Assembly (NCBI GenBank): GCA_001599715.1
Contig: BCHU01000012.1
Location: 744,001-808,000 of the forward strand
Length of the DNA stretch: 64,000 nucleotides
Source: Phaeotremella fagi
Lineage: Eukaryota; Basidiomycota; Tremellomycetes; Tremellales; Phaeotremellaceae
Reading direction: 5' to 3'
The notes under the pieces were generated by a model. It was not told the DNA's origin. It ran no database searches and saw only the letters and a program-made list of their open reading frames with translations. Of this stretch, positions 11,513 to 25,015 are shown one piece after another. The stretch's first letter is position 1. Each line of letters opens with the position of its first letter. The translations under genes were made by a program, and so were the position numbers.

Positions 11513-11595
11513 CCTCCTTTCATGTTGATTCGATGTTCTTCTACCTCCGAGGCATGAGTGCAGTGCATTTTCACACCTCCTTTCATGTTGATTCG
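11513..11595 (+). repeat. Direct repeat of upstream element (copies 2 and 3), before A3
   Basis: Two exact copies of cctcctttcatgttgattcg at 11513-11532 and 11576-11595 are 63 bp apart. The bases after each copy are also alike (cgatgttcttctacctccga and cgatcttcaacctccgatgc), so the repeat unit is about 63 bp. A2 has one copy in the same place, so A3's upstream region has gained one by local duplication. Confidence 0.7.
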
Positions 11596-11727
11596 ATCTT
11601 CAACCTCCGATGCACGAAGGATAACTACAGACAGTTCCACAATGAAAGACATTGTATTGTCAATCATTCATTTCTTGTATAAACCGTAATTGAACAGCAA
11701 GAAACTATCTAAACCGCTATCACTATC

Positions 11728-12389
11728 ATGAGTCGAAATAGACATCATCATCACGCTTCTGGTTCCTCTGGTTCCTCTGGTTCCTCTGGTTCCAGTTCAA
11801 ATAAAATATGGGAAAACAATCGAAGAATACTCGATGAACAATTACTCCCATTGATAGAAGAACGTAAGTCAGCCTTCATAAGTGCAACAGATACAATGTT
11901 GCAAATGGATTTCGAAACGATAAATCTGGATAATCACAAAGAAGCCGACGTAAGAACTGTCCAAGAGATGCAAGAAACTTTCAATTTTACATATCCCAAA
12001 GTCATGGAGTTGAATGGTGCTTGTAGAGCAGACTTAAAGAAGACTTTAGGGGTATTTTGTGAATTCATCCCAGAAGCTACAATAACCAATGAGACTGAAA
12101 TCTTCATGTCTGCTATATATGTATTATTGTAGCTTATTCGACGGTCATCGTCATAAGAAAGATTACCCAACCGTTCGGGTAGACATTCAATGTTTTCGAT
12201 CCGAGAATAAACGGTCGTCATACTCATGTCGCCTAGGTAAGCTGACTTCCTACACTAGTTTACTGCAGAGTAGTTTTAGGCTGACGTGAACATCTTTCGG
12301 TGTTTGAAGGTACAGAAGAAGAGACAGATTGGATTCTTGAGCAATTAGACAATGATATTGGGATAGATGATTGGAAACGCAGAAGGTGA
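11728..12389 (+). pseudogene. Family A paralogue 3 (A3), frameshifted
   Basis: Starts MSRNRHHHHASGSS at 11728, followed by a Gly-Ser-Ser run made by a 9-bp tandem repeat (ggttcctct, about 3.7 copies at 11761-11793). It then matches A2 closely: WENNRRILDEQLLPLIEERK, FTYPKVMELNGACRAD. At about 12117-12124 there is a four-base insertion relative to A2 in an AT-rich run (A2 reads ctatactattgc, A3 reads atatatgtattattgt). This throws the frame and gives a stop at 12130-12132. In the shifted frame the match resumes (YYCSLFDGHR, YPTVRVDIQC), the phase-1 intron after CRLG is kept (GTAAGC donor, TTTGAAG acceptor) and the end is DDWKRRR* at 12387-12389. Either a young pseudogene, a truncated 134-aa protein, or a sequencing error. 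Confidence 0.7.
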
Positions 12390-12855
12390 AATTAGTTTCT
12401 ATTTGGTAGAGCGGAATCATTGGGAAGTGTGGAAGTCATGTAGAGAATGCTGCGGTGTAAGTAACGCCAATAAGAGTAATTGTGTTTATGTATCAAAATA
12501 AACTCTTCTGTGCTATGATACGGAAGTTAAAGATACTACTGTATTCATAAGATATACAAGGAAATCGGTCAAGTGAGGCGTACTGTTTTCCTTCAACCGT
12601 ATTCGTGTACAGTAGTACTCTACATACAATACAGGAGTATACGCAGAGCAGATTTTCAAGACACACAGGTAGCAATTCAAGTACCGTACTCTCTCCTTTC
12701 ATTCTGAGTCATAGCATCAGAAGACGTATCAGAGACGCATGCGAGATGTCTTCATTCTGTACTCACTACTGAGAATAAACGTCTACACAACTCATCGTAA
12801 ACGTATGATACCAGCGTGAACCAAAATTCAGTTGTATCAACTTGCGAGTCATCAA
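12390..12855. other. Intergenic after family A
   Basis: About 465 bp between the A3 stop and the stop of the minus-strand transcription factor. The first 200 bp resemble the A2 3' flank (for example the cggaagtt...attcataag...aaatcgg order). Near 12692-12710 there is a decayed copy of the family A upstream element (tctcctttcattctgagtc), with no gene after it, which suggests a further lost copy. Confidence 0.45.
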
Positions 12856-15562
12856 CTAAGATTCAAAAGAATAATTGAGCACATGAAACCAATCCCCAAC
12901 CAAAGTCGATCCTGCCAAAGATCCATCCACCGCAGAATAATCACCCCGATTACCAGATATCTCGAGTTCTGATAACCCAGAGGCGGACGTAGTCCATATA
13001 CGATTTGACCCCAAAACTGTGTCCCCATCACCAACGGGAGGCTGGATATTCGACAGTTGAGATCTTCTATCCATCTCGTCCTCTTCTTTAAGAAGTTGTT
13101 CAACTCTATTGGCGAACCCGATACCTAGAGGTATACGTTCTCCGTATTGTTTCAATACCATCCTAAGCTTTCAATTAATATCGACTAGAAATAGAAATGG
13201 CCAACGTACTGGAAAACATTCAATTCAGACCTAAAGATCGGAATCGACGTCTCATCACCTATTTCCTTGGCTATCGCCAAATGTTTCAACAAAGCTCTTG
13301 AAGTTAGAAGAATGATATAAGCGAAAGAAGGTGGTAGAAGAGTGAGATCGTAACTAGTAGAAATGACTGATGTTTAATCAGTATCAAATGAGAACAGATT
13401 TATTGATAAAAAACTCACTATCATAAAGGATGGATAGGATAGCTCTGATAGCAGATAAACCCAATTTCGTCAAATGATGTTGATGATAATCAGCGACCAA
13501 AACCGGATTAACCAAAACAAGCGTAGTAGCTTGAACATAAAGTATCCCAATCAACAGATCCCTATCCAAAACCCCACCAGAAAAAGTCGGTCGATTCAAA
13601 TGTTCCGGTAAATTCTGACGAAAATTTTGAAATTCATTGAAAACACTAATAAATCCCTGGTCATTGAGATATCTTTCTATTGAGTGTGGGCTCCTTTCGT
13701 AGAATCTAAAGAATCTGTGGACGTCGTTGAAGATTTTCACTGATTTGATATAGATGACTAGAGGATCTTGATGACATCTTGGATGAGTTGAATATAGATT
13801 TTTATCGTTGATCGATTGAATCCCTTTAAGAACACTTTGATCCGCTGTATATTTGGATAGATGGAATGTCGATTGGAGTACGGGTAACATACAAGTGATC
13901 TCATCGTCTGAAAGCACGAAAGGTCGATTGGTCCAAACTGAAACAGTTCTTTCCATAAGATAGGCCATCCACCAAGTCCGATCCATTTCAGCCTGTTGAA
14001 CAGGATCCGTAGCTATCACACGAAATCTTTCACCTAAACCAGCAAGTTTACTATTAGGTTGATCACTATCCTCATAAATCCTGATCGGTATTGACATCCT
14101 GATACACGCTCCGGAATGCATATAAGCGTCTATCCAATGTGCGTTGATGTAATCGTGGGCAGCGATTAAGATTAGAGTTTGAAGAGATTGGATGAAATGT
14201 TTTCCTTGATCTATAGATATTCCTAGACTATCTAGTGCTTGTCGTTTATGCCATTGTTGGAATTTAGTAATTGTTGATGTATGCGAATCAGAATTCAACC
14301 TATCAGCTTGACTCATTCCGACACCACTAGTATTCTCTGGTGATACTATACGACCATTCGAGAGTAATTCCGGATGATGCAAAGCGTTAAGCGGAGCACT
14401 GATAGGCCAATAATCTCGATTATCCAATGAAGCCGGTGGAAGGTAATTCGAAGTAACGCAAAGGATAGCATGGAGCAACGAACGAGGCTTTAGAATCAGA
14501 CTAAATAACACTCAAACAACTTACAGGGAATCGAATGTGACTAGGGGATAAATTTAAATCCCGTCGAAATGAAGGTTCATGTATCATTTTTGGCCATGTA
14601 GCGACTCTATCGAAGAAACTATCGACGACGTGCTGAAAGCAATTAGTTTTTTTCCGGGGTAAAAGGGTATTGAAGAGGTAGACACACCTCAACGATAGCT
14701 TTAGAGGGTAATTCGTTCGGCCAACTGTTTGCGATTAGAAAATGAAGTTCCATGAAGATAAAGGAACACTAACTCTGTTCTAACTAAATCGTAACTGTAA
14801 TCTGGAAACAAGTCTTGCCAAATCGGATTCTCTTGGTTCAGATTTATCTGCGAATGTGATTGTGAAGCAGAGGTAGAACCAAGTTCTGTCACATCCACAG
14901 AAATGTCGAATGGATTATTAAACATCAGATTATCCGGCTGTGAAAGTGGGAAAGTCGATCCTATATCCAAACCGTCATTCGAGATTGACACTGAATTGGA
15001 AGTATGTGAATTCGATATTCCAATCGGATCCACACTGAAATTTAGATTCCCCTGAGATGTCTTCAAAAGCGCTTCCAATGAAACTATCATGACCATGAAC
15101 ATTCCTGCTAAACTGAAAAGGTGATAACGAAAAATTCACCCACCGATTTTATCCTCTAATTCTTTGATCCTGTTATCTTTAGAAATATCTTGAGGACCAT
15201 CCTCAGTCTCCTTCTCATTAACGCCATCACGTCTCCGTTTCCGATGAACCTCAACATCAACCACCGAAATCAATTCATCCCAAATACATTCCAACACGCC
15301 ATCACTGTTCGTACTCCCCGTTACCGTAGACCTAAGACGTGGTTTGGAACAATTACCGCAAATTGGTTTTTCACCGTCACACTTCAATTTACGTTTTCTG
15401 GTTGATATATCAGAACTTCTTCCTGAAGATTGAGATAACATTGATGACTTACCGACATTGATGACATGCTTTATATCTTTGTAAGGCTTTTGGTTTATTT
15501 GTTGTAGAAGCTACAAGTTCTTGTTCTGATTCGACAGTTATGTTTACATTCTCAGTTGACAT
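12856..15562 (-). CDS. Zn2Cys6 (fungal binuclear cluster) transcription factor
   Basis: ATG at 15562 (MSTENVNITVESEQEL). The zinc cluster is split by a 55-nt intron: YKACHQCR joins RKLKCDGEKPICGNC, giving the C-x2-C-x6-C-x6-C-x2-C-x6-C order expected, although the second half is followed by an unusually long stretch before its last Cys (LECIW). Basic residues (HRKRRR) and a short charged linker follow, then further introns. The middle reads DWPNELPSKAIVEHVVDSFF and WPKMIHEPSF, the usual entry to the fungal-specific transcription factor domain, continued by SLLHAILCVTSNYLPPASL and WWMAYLMERTVSVWTNRPF (13384-14511). It ends LVGDWFHVLNYSFES*. Such proteins are nuclear regulators of metabolic genes; the target cannot be read from sequence. 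Confidence 0.87.
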
Positions 15563-15839
15563 TTGTTGATTCACAGTGAGATTGAGTAAATGAGTTGCAG
15601 ATGATTGCGATGGTCCAATTCGTAAACAATGGATATTACGTAAAGGTCAAAAGTCTTAATTTCCCTCACTCTACTCCGAATTGTATTCGGCTGCTTGAAA
15701 CAAGACCAAGACCCAACGAGATACAACATCAGGCTGTCAAAATTAAAGATCAAGTACTCATACATAAAAACAATCTAAACAAGCTACAAAAGAAAACTAA
15801 ATTCTAAGCAAAAAGACGAGCACCATCAAAATCCCCATC

Positions 15840-16438
15840 CTAAGCCTGAGCCTGAGCTTGTCGCTCCCTCCAAACCCTCTCAGCAGCAACCTTAAGATCC
15901 TCATTAACCCTCTCCCAATTCCTAACCGTACTCTCATTAAAGAAAAGCATCAGAAAACTGAGCGCACCAGTGAATTTCTCAGATTGGATGAACAAAGTCT
16001 GGTTAGGGTTAGCCTGGGTTGTTGGTGATGATTGACCCCAAGCGAAAGTGTGGACTCCGGTGAAAACGAATGGGATTGAGGCGCACCAACGGAGTTTATC
16101 TGGTGTGTTTTCCTACCAATTCAATTAATCTCTGTAGAAATATAAATGAGGAGAGGTATGGACGGACTTACAACAATCCATCCACTGAATGTACCCCCCT
16201 TCATCGAATTCTTTATTTTATCACCAGCAACCAGTTCCAGTCCATTGGTTTTCCCAGGTGTTAGGATTTGGATGTAATTGTAAAAAGTCATTCCATGCCA
16301 TGATTCCAGATTTTTGAAATCGAGGAACTAGAGTATCAAGATATCAGTGATCGTTGGAAATGGAGCATTCACATGGGGACTTACGATTTCACGGACGATG
16401 TGTGGTGGTGCATCAATGAGGATTTCAGCTGAGACCAT
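15840..16438 (-). CDS. SRPBCC-fold (START-like) protein, 160 aa
   Basis: Three exons read directly: 16385-16438, 16172-16327 and 15840-16112, all with GT..AG introns and lengths divisible by three (18, 52 and 91 codons). The protein starts MVSAEILIDAPPHIVREI, the classic first strand of SRPBCC proteins (a hydrophobic strand, then APPxxVxxxL). FLDFKNLESWHG follows, then GDKIKNSMKGG, SGWIVENTPDKLRW, and the strand FVFTGVHTFAW with a long C-terminal helix (STVRNWERVNEDLKVAAERV). This fold forms a hydrophobic pocket for small lipophilic ligands; the ligand is unknown. No signal peptide. The C-terminus is an Ala-Gln repeat (RQAQAQA). Confidence 0.8.
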
Positions 16439-16851
16439 TGTTGTTATGTGTTTGTTATGGGTTGAGTTGTTGGGTAAAGATTGGAGTTTGTTGGATGTGC
16501 GATACGAAAATTGACGTTGAGATACCTTGTTTATATATGCCTGATCAATGATTATCGGTCATGGGGAAATAAACATGGTCATAAGTATCGCCGTCATCGT
16601 CGGCACCACTCATTTATCCCGAATAGATCTATAGAAGAATGTGAAACAACACAACATTGACCTACTCGGACAACACCTCCACCTACCACCGATCGTCCGA
16701 GGATGACCGAATAAGAAACGGTGGTGTGCACCACGTGGTTCATCAACTGATTCCAGTACTTTCCCCGCTAGATTTCATCTGCCTGACATTAATCTGCATG
16801 CATAACATTCATACTGTATTCATATTCTCATCCTACAAGACCACATATAAC
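16439..16851. other. Intergenic: SRPBCC gene promoter, LPD1 3' flank
   Basis: A 413 bp gap between the SRPBCC start and the LPD1 stop, both genes on the minus strand. I see no credible gene. A TATA-like run (tttatatatgcc) lies near 16530, about 90 bp upstream of the SRPBCC start codon on the minus strand. Confidence 0.4.
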
Positions 16852-18842
<1,991 letters not shown>

Positions 18843-19330
18843 TGTGAGATGGGAATGGGAATATGAGAATATAAACTGTGAATCTACTTGTAATTGAGTA
18901 GAATGTTTAGATGATTATCAAGCTGAAAGATGTAGTTTATATTGTTGGAAATTCAATCTTATACCACACCTACACTGCTGTTGCCGTTGCCGCCTACTTG
19001 TCCTTCCGATCGGCGTAACGGATTTATTATGTGGCAAATGTTGGAGAGCAAGGTGGCTTACTAAGCCAGGTTGTAGCCTTCAAGTGGTTCAATTTCATTC
19101 TAAGCGGTCAACGGTCTATGTACACCTGCAGCGGTTGAGAAGGAGAGTATTGGGACAGAGTGTAGAAGAGCTGAAGAGAGGAGCGAGTAGAGGAGAGAAG
19201 GGAGGGGTAGAGCAGAGGAGGAGCTGGACTGTAGAAGTAGCTACATTAGCTGCCACGCGACTTGGCGTCATTAACCTCACCATACATCGCTGATATCTAC
19301 CGTATTCACCTGCATACACCCCAAACAACA
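18843..19330. promoter_or_regulatory. Divergent promoter, LPD1 / MATH-BTB gene
   Basis: A 488 bp gene-free gap between divergent start codons. Its middle (about 19136-19230) is strongly purine-biased on the plus strand, with many GAG/GGA triplets, and pyrimidine-rich on the other. Such tracts are common in basidiomycete promoters and can be nucleosome-poor. Open frames here are by-products of that bias. Confidence 0.5.
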
Positions 19331-21735
19331 ATGTCATCTCGTCTACCAACTTATACAGAGATACAAGGTAAGCTCAAAGTCCACCGACACCCTATGATCC
19401 CAACTAACCCCAAACCCGAGTCGAACAACGTCATTCAGCTTCAACCTCCTCCATCTCCACCAAGTCATCTCCACCAAATCTAGAATTCGCTGAGACGACA
19501 TCTGTATCCCTAGAATGGAGATTATCAGGATTAAGATCGATTTATGACAGCAGCAAAGGTGATCAGAAATCGTATGCTTCTCATTCTAATCTGATACCTT
19601 GGGTTTTTGTTGATCTTTCGTCACCTTAGGGCATGTATCAAATCCGCTATTTTTGGTGATACAGACAATCTCTGGGAGGTTCTTTTCTATCCGAATTCTG
19701 GGGTTCAAGGTGGAGAGTATTCAAGTTTATATCTATCCTGTGTGGTAGGTTACCACAATCCGAACAGAGATGCAAGCTGAGTTAAGAGTAGCCAACTGAA
19801 CTTGAGAAAAGTCAATGTGTTAATGGAAATTGGTCCAGAAAAGGATTATGGTGGTTCAGATTCCAAATCAAAGCGTGAGTCAAATAATTCCTTCATATAC
19901 GAAATACTGACAAATAAAACAGATTCGCACCTGAAGAAAGAGGTGATAACAGATTTCCAACAATAGCGACCAAAGATGCACACGACCATACCTTCGCTGT
20001 GAAAACCGCTAATTGGGGATGGCAACAATTCTCCAAAAGAGATCTACTATTTCTCTCACATCAACCATCAGACACGTTGATTATATCATGTACGATTCAA
20101 GCTCAACCCCAACCACCTGCTGGATACTGGCTTGGTGTAGGTCAATTACCTACTTTACCTTATGTTCATGCGAACACTGTTAAGAATGATAAAGAAGTTG
20201 GAAGTGGGGGTGGATTAAGTGCTTGGTCAGCTGGTGAAGGTTCATTTGGGGGTCTGGCTGGTGGTACGACTATCGGTGGTGGACCTAAACAAGTCGTTCC
20301 GAAGGAACTTATAAACTGCGTCGGTGCTTTATTCGATGATCCCCGTGAGTGATGAAACAGACCGACATAAATCGTAACGCTGATCATGTATGAACAGTCT
20401 ACTCTGATATAGAATTCATCATTCCACCACCTAAATCAAAGAAGAATCAAATCGATCTACCCAGATTACCACGTCGTATTTACGCCAACAAGAAGATTCT
20501 AAGTAGATGTGAATATTTTGAAGCCATGTTTTCGGGGAATTTCAAAGAGGACGAGGAATTGGATGATGTGCGTAATTGATTGTGAAAACCATGGCTGACA
20601 TGTAGGACGATAGCGAAGACGAATTTGATCGATTTTCAGATTCCGACGAAGAAGATGAAGCTGCAGAAGTAGCAGATTCATTATTGAATTCATCAGTCTT
20701 GACAACTTCAATCAGTAACTCTGCTGTCCCAACCTCAACCGAACGTCAACCTTCACCTTCACCTTCACCTGAAAGATTACCTACACCACTTGAACCGGAG
20801 ATAACGAATGAATTACATGACGATGGAGGAGCTGTAGGGGTTGCTGCTGAGGTCGCTACTGAAATTGTTACACCTAAAAGTAATGCTACGATGCTTGCTT
20901 CAAGACATTCTAGTAACGGTCAGATTAACGGGGCTGTTGTTGGACCAAAGAAAACTAAGATCATAATACGTGACGCAGCTTGGAGTACGTGGTGGGCAGT
21001 AGTTTATTGGGTAGGTCAAAACCCTGCATCAATGATTCGTATCTGTCTAACTCAACCACACAGCTATACACAGATTTGATATACTTCGCCCCCCTCTCCT
21101 CATGTTTCACACCAGGCTACGAAGCATTCACCCCTAGTCCCCATTCCCACACCCGAACCCCCTCCTGGATAAACAATCAACAACAAAGTATCCCACGAAC
21201 TCGACGAGAATGGATCAAAATATGGTTAAAAGAGAATAACACCGGTGGAGGTATAGCAGGTTACACGAATCCACCACTTGGAACAGATCTCTCCAGTTTA
21301 GATCCGTTAGGTCCTCGACCTGTTTCTTCAAAGGCTGTATATAGGTTAGCGGATAAATTGGATTTACCAGCTTTGAAATTTAGAGCGTTCCAACATATTT
21401 CTAATAGTTTGAATGCTGGTAATATCCCGACTGAAGTTTTCTCCAAATTCAGTTCAACTTTCGATCAAGTTAGAGAGGTAGGTCTAAACAGTTGTATTCA
21501 GTTGGGAGGGAATAACGTTAACATGATATAGGTCCAAATCGCGTTTTTCCTCAAACATTGGTCAGAAATTAAGAAATCTGAAACGATGACTCAGATCTGG
21601 ACTCAGATCAGATCAGGGAGACATGTAGGATTTGAAGAGGGTGAGTTGGGGTTTCGATTGAAAAAATGAACTATACTGATAAAAGTCGTAGTTTGGCCTT
21701 TGATCGTTGGTCAATTAGATTTCAGACCTTCGTAG
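19331..21735 (+). CDS. MATH-BTB domain protein
   Basis: ATG at 19331 (MSSRLPTYTEIQ), then about ten short exons. The N-terminal half reads as a MATH domain: SVSLEWRLSGLRSIYDS, LWEVLFYPNSGVQGGEY, LYLSCV, GLWWFRFQIK, and FAVKTANWGWQQFSKRDLLF, the standard strand order with the W..F closing strand. A Gly-rich loop (20200-20290) leads to a BTB core: VYSDIEFIIPPP, RRIYANKKILSRCEYFEAMF, then a long acidic and Ser/Pro insertion (20600-20950), YTDLIYFAPL, and the helical end YRLADKLDLPALKFRAFQHI. It ends LIVGQLDFRPS* at 21735. MATH-BTB proteins usually act as substrate adaptors for cullin-3 ubiquitin ligases, MATH binding the target and BTB the cullin. The acidic insertion within the BTB is unusual in length. 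Confidence 0.82.
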
Positions 21736-21973
21736 GGATGTATGTCTGTTGTCTGGGTTATCTTTTGTATGGAATGAGGTAGGATCATGTTGATATAGTA
21801 ATTGTTTGTACGAGTACTGTACATACTTGAACGAAAAGGAAGAATGAAAGTTGCCACTCTGAATGATACTGTGTGCCACTCGCTCAAATATTTGTTTACA
21901 TTTTACGCGTTACATCTCCATCTTGATTTCTGATATTCAACATCAGTGGATCAAACCCACAACCCAAACAAAG

Positions 21974-24632
21974 ATGCCTCCCAAAGCATCAACCATCCCA
22001 ATAAATCTAACAGAAAGTTCCTCAGATGAACCGATCCCGATTTCACCGCCGAAACATCAACACTCAAAAACACTGAGAAATCGAAGACCACCAAAATCGA
22101 AATCCATAAACGAATCAAGCTCTTCATCAAGTTCCAATAAACCTATCGTCAACACGAAAGCCAAAGGGAAAGAGATTGCTTTAGTCGTACTTTCAGATGA
22201 TGAGGAAGAAGAAGAATTTAAGGTCACTAGTAGTAAACTTCGAGAGAAATATTCTTTAAAATCGAATTCTACGATGAAGATGTCTTTGGGTGATGATGAA
22301 CAAGGTTCTGATGATAAAACGAAGAAAGTTTCCAAATCGAAACGTTCGACGAAGATCGATGGGATACCTACGAAAAGTATTTTATCACACGATCCAACAC
22401 CTATTCGATCTACTACCGTCCCCATCCCAGGATGGTTAGATTCCAGGGCGACAGCTCTGAAAAGTCTTTCAAATTGTGTAGTCTGTCACAAAGATTTTAA
22501 GGAGAACGAAACAGGTCCAGCTAGATGGGTAGGTACTTCATTTCAATTCAACCGCTCATCGATACTGATCAATCTTAGAAACACATATCAACCTGTTTAC
22601 CACCTTTGTATAAACCTCCCAACCCAGCTCCAGAGCTCCAAAACCTCGTCGAAAAAGCTTTGATCCAAATCGCCATCCTCTCCAAAGAATCTAAATCATT
22701 GATCGACAATCGATTAGAGAAATTCGACAACGTCGATATAATCGATCAACATACGAAAACGAATTCGACTACTACTAAGAAACAGATTTCTATACCGTCG
22801 AATGTCATGAGACGATTGACTACTGTGAAATCCACTGAACATAGGGATGAAGATTGGGTTCAGAAACGTGATCAAGATGTTAAAAGGTTTCTGGGGATAT
22901 CGTCGAGCCCGATTAAATCTTCGACAGAAACGTCGACTTGGCCACCGGTTTCTTCTCAGAATTCAATGCAACATCAAGTCTCACCGCCTACTTCACCGTT
23001 TTACAGTACTCAACCATTAGGTGAATCGAATCTAGCCTCTGAATTCTCAAAGAACCCTCCAATCGTTGTCGAGCAGCACCACCATCGGGAATTGATGATG
23101 AGATCCCATCGATCAGGTGATGGTGTAGATATCCTAGAAGATAAAGACAGTTCACCTATCTCACCAACTCTACCCATCTCACCTGATGAGGATCAAGAGA
23201 ATTTCCCACCCATGCCACCATCCAGTCAGAAACGAGGTCGAACGAGATCTTTCGATAGTGATGAAGATGAGGGTGAGGGTGGGGAGGGGGGACATCCCTT
23301 TCGAGTTAGGGGAGGAACGCGAGTCGATGGGCTCTTCCCCGGTTCTGAATCGACTTTTGGGGAATGGCGATATGGATGGTAAAGATGTGGCTGTTGATAC
23401 TGTATCACGTCATGATGATGAAGAAGAAGTTGGAGATGAGAATAGAATCGAAACCCCATCGCATCAACGATCGAGGGAACAAACCGTCACACCAAGTTTA
23501 TTCATTACTCGATCAACCACAGTAAATCCAGTTCATGCCAATTTCACCAAAAGGTTAACACCAGGCACGATAGATCGACCTATATCGTTACCTTCTTCCT
23601 CACCCGAAAGTCCAACTGCTAACATCTATCAACAAGACGAAGAATGGGGTGACGAAGCTCTCTTAACCTGGAACGGAGATTTGGTTGACGATGAGATCGA
23701 TAACGTATCTTCTGTGGGGGCTAGTGATGCCAGTATACAAGATGATGAGGAATGGGGTAAAGACGCTTATCTCACTTGGTCATTGGATGATGAGACGACT
23801 GAGACTGAAGAAGAAGATTTGGGGGACGTCGAAACCCGAAATAATGACGATGAGATGGAAACTGAGGAACAGCTTGTTAAAAGAGGAATGCCGGATTATT
23901 CGAATTGGACCTTACTTCAACTTCAGGTATGTTTCTTTTCAAATCCCGAAGTCCAAAACACAGAGAACTGAAAATAGTCGTTTTACAGAAATCAGTCAAA
24001 TCATTTGGATATAGACCCAGTAAAAACATTCAATCGTTGATCAAAATTAATAAAGATTGTTGGCTGGCTATGAACCCGAGATCTGTTTCTTCCAAATCCA
24101 GAGCACCATCCAAAGGGAAAACCAAAACAGATGTTCGGAAGGAGAGAGATATCGAAAGTGACAATTCTGTCTCAAGTTCTGATATCCCTCTTTCAAAAGC
24201 CACAAATCACACCCCAAGACCGATTCCTAAATCCAAATCCAGATCCAGATCAATCAAAGTCCAAACTCAAACCAAATCAAGACCGATACCTACGGATTAC
24301 GAAAAATTATTCAGAGAAATGATCAAATCAGATAAAGATCTTTATCTCCGTATCCTGCGCTACGAAGTGAGTCGTCTTTCTCTATAACCCTACCCCAATA
24401 TAAATCAAAGGAAACTAAACGTCCTGTTTAGCCAATCAGTTTCGATGCATTTATCAGTAAATCCATCAAATTCGGGGTGGAGGGTAAAGGATGGAAATTG
24501 AGATTGAAATCTTTTTTAGATTTTCAGGTGGGTCAATGTCGTTGTGTACTGAGACTGAGATTGTCACTGATGGTTTGGTAGGGTATTGCATTTTTCACTG
24601 AGGATCCTACTGGTCAACGTCGACGACATTAA
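21974..24632 (+). CDS. SLX4: SLX4 structure-specific endonuclease scaffold
   Basis: ATG at 21974 (MPPKASTIPINLTESSSDE). Landmarks: a Cys2-His-Cys finger formed across the first intron (CVVCHKDF ... WKHISTC), then long Ser/Pro and acidic regions, a SAP-like motif (YSNWTLLQLQ joined across an intron to KSVKSFGYRPSKN, near 23900-24020), and the C-terminal conserved domain (LYLRILRYEPISFDAFI, FLDFQGIAFFTED) ending GQRRRH* at 24632. SLX4 is the non-catalytic scaffold that activates the SLX1 nuclease and cuts branched DNA in repair; the C-terminal domain binds SLX1. Near 23270-23310 the frame changes. A 37-nt GTGAGG...TTAG intron fits exactly, otherwise this is a one-base frameshift. The low-complexity middle is as expected of SLX4. 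Confidence 0.83.
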
Positions 24633-25015
24633 GTCGTTCTTTTTTCTTTGGCTTTCTTGTATTTCGAATGATTAGACTGAGGTTGATTCTAACAAATTTC
24701 TTGATTGACTTGGAGCCGCTTTTTCGTTTTTGATAAGCCTTTTTAAATTTGTATCGATATTTTCTTGTTTATTCTTGTATGTAAATTCGCATTGTTTCTT
24801 TCTTTCTCACGATGTAAAAATTAATCCACTGTAACGAAGACCATGTATACGAATGAAAAGTACGACAGTACCGTATATCATACATTCATCAAAATTTCAA
24901 TTCAAGTTCATTCTCTATAGTATATAACACCATCATCAAAAAGGGACAAACCACCCTATCTTACAAGCATCGTCTCAAAAAACATCAAGATCAAGTAAAA
25001 AGTATGTAGATGAGA
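24633..25015. other. Convergent 3' flanks of SLX4 and NOX
   Basis: 383 bp between two stop codons on opposite strands, AT-rich (long T-runs near 24640-24790), suitable for both polyadenylation regions. No gene or repeat is visible. Confidence 0.5.

Larger units (their letters stand above)
11130..11727. other. A2-A3 spacer carrying duplicated flank and gene relic
   Basis: Nearly 600 bp without an intact gene. It holds, in order, the A2 3' flank (a diverged copy of which recurs after A3, near 12390-12590), a relic of an A1-type final exon at 11352-11384, and a copy of the A1-A2 spacer that contains two copies of the 20-bp upstream element. The whole spacer is therefore explained by tandem duplication. 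Confidence 0.6.

Noticed and set aside
19116..19349. Open frames in the purine-rich tract before the MATH-BTB gene
   Set aside because: Compositional bias removes stop codons; the Ser/Leu-rich products have no other support.
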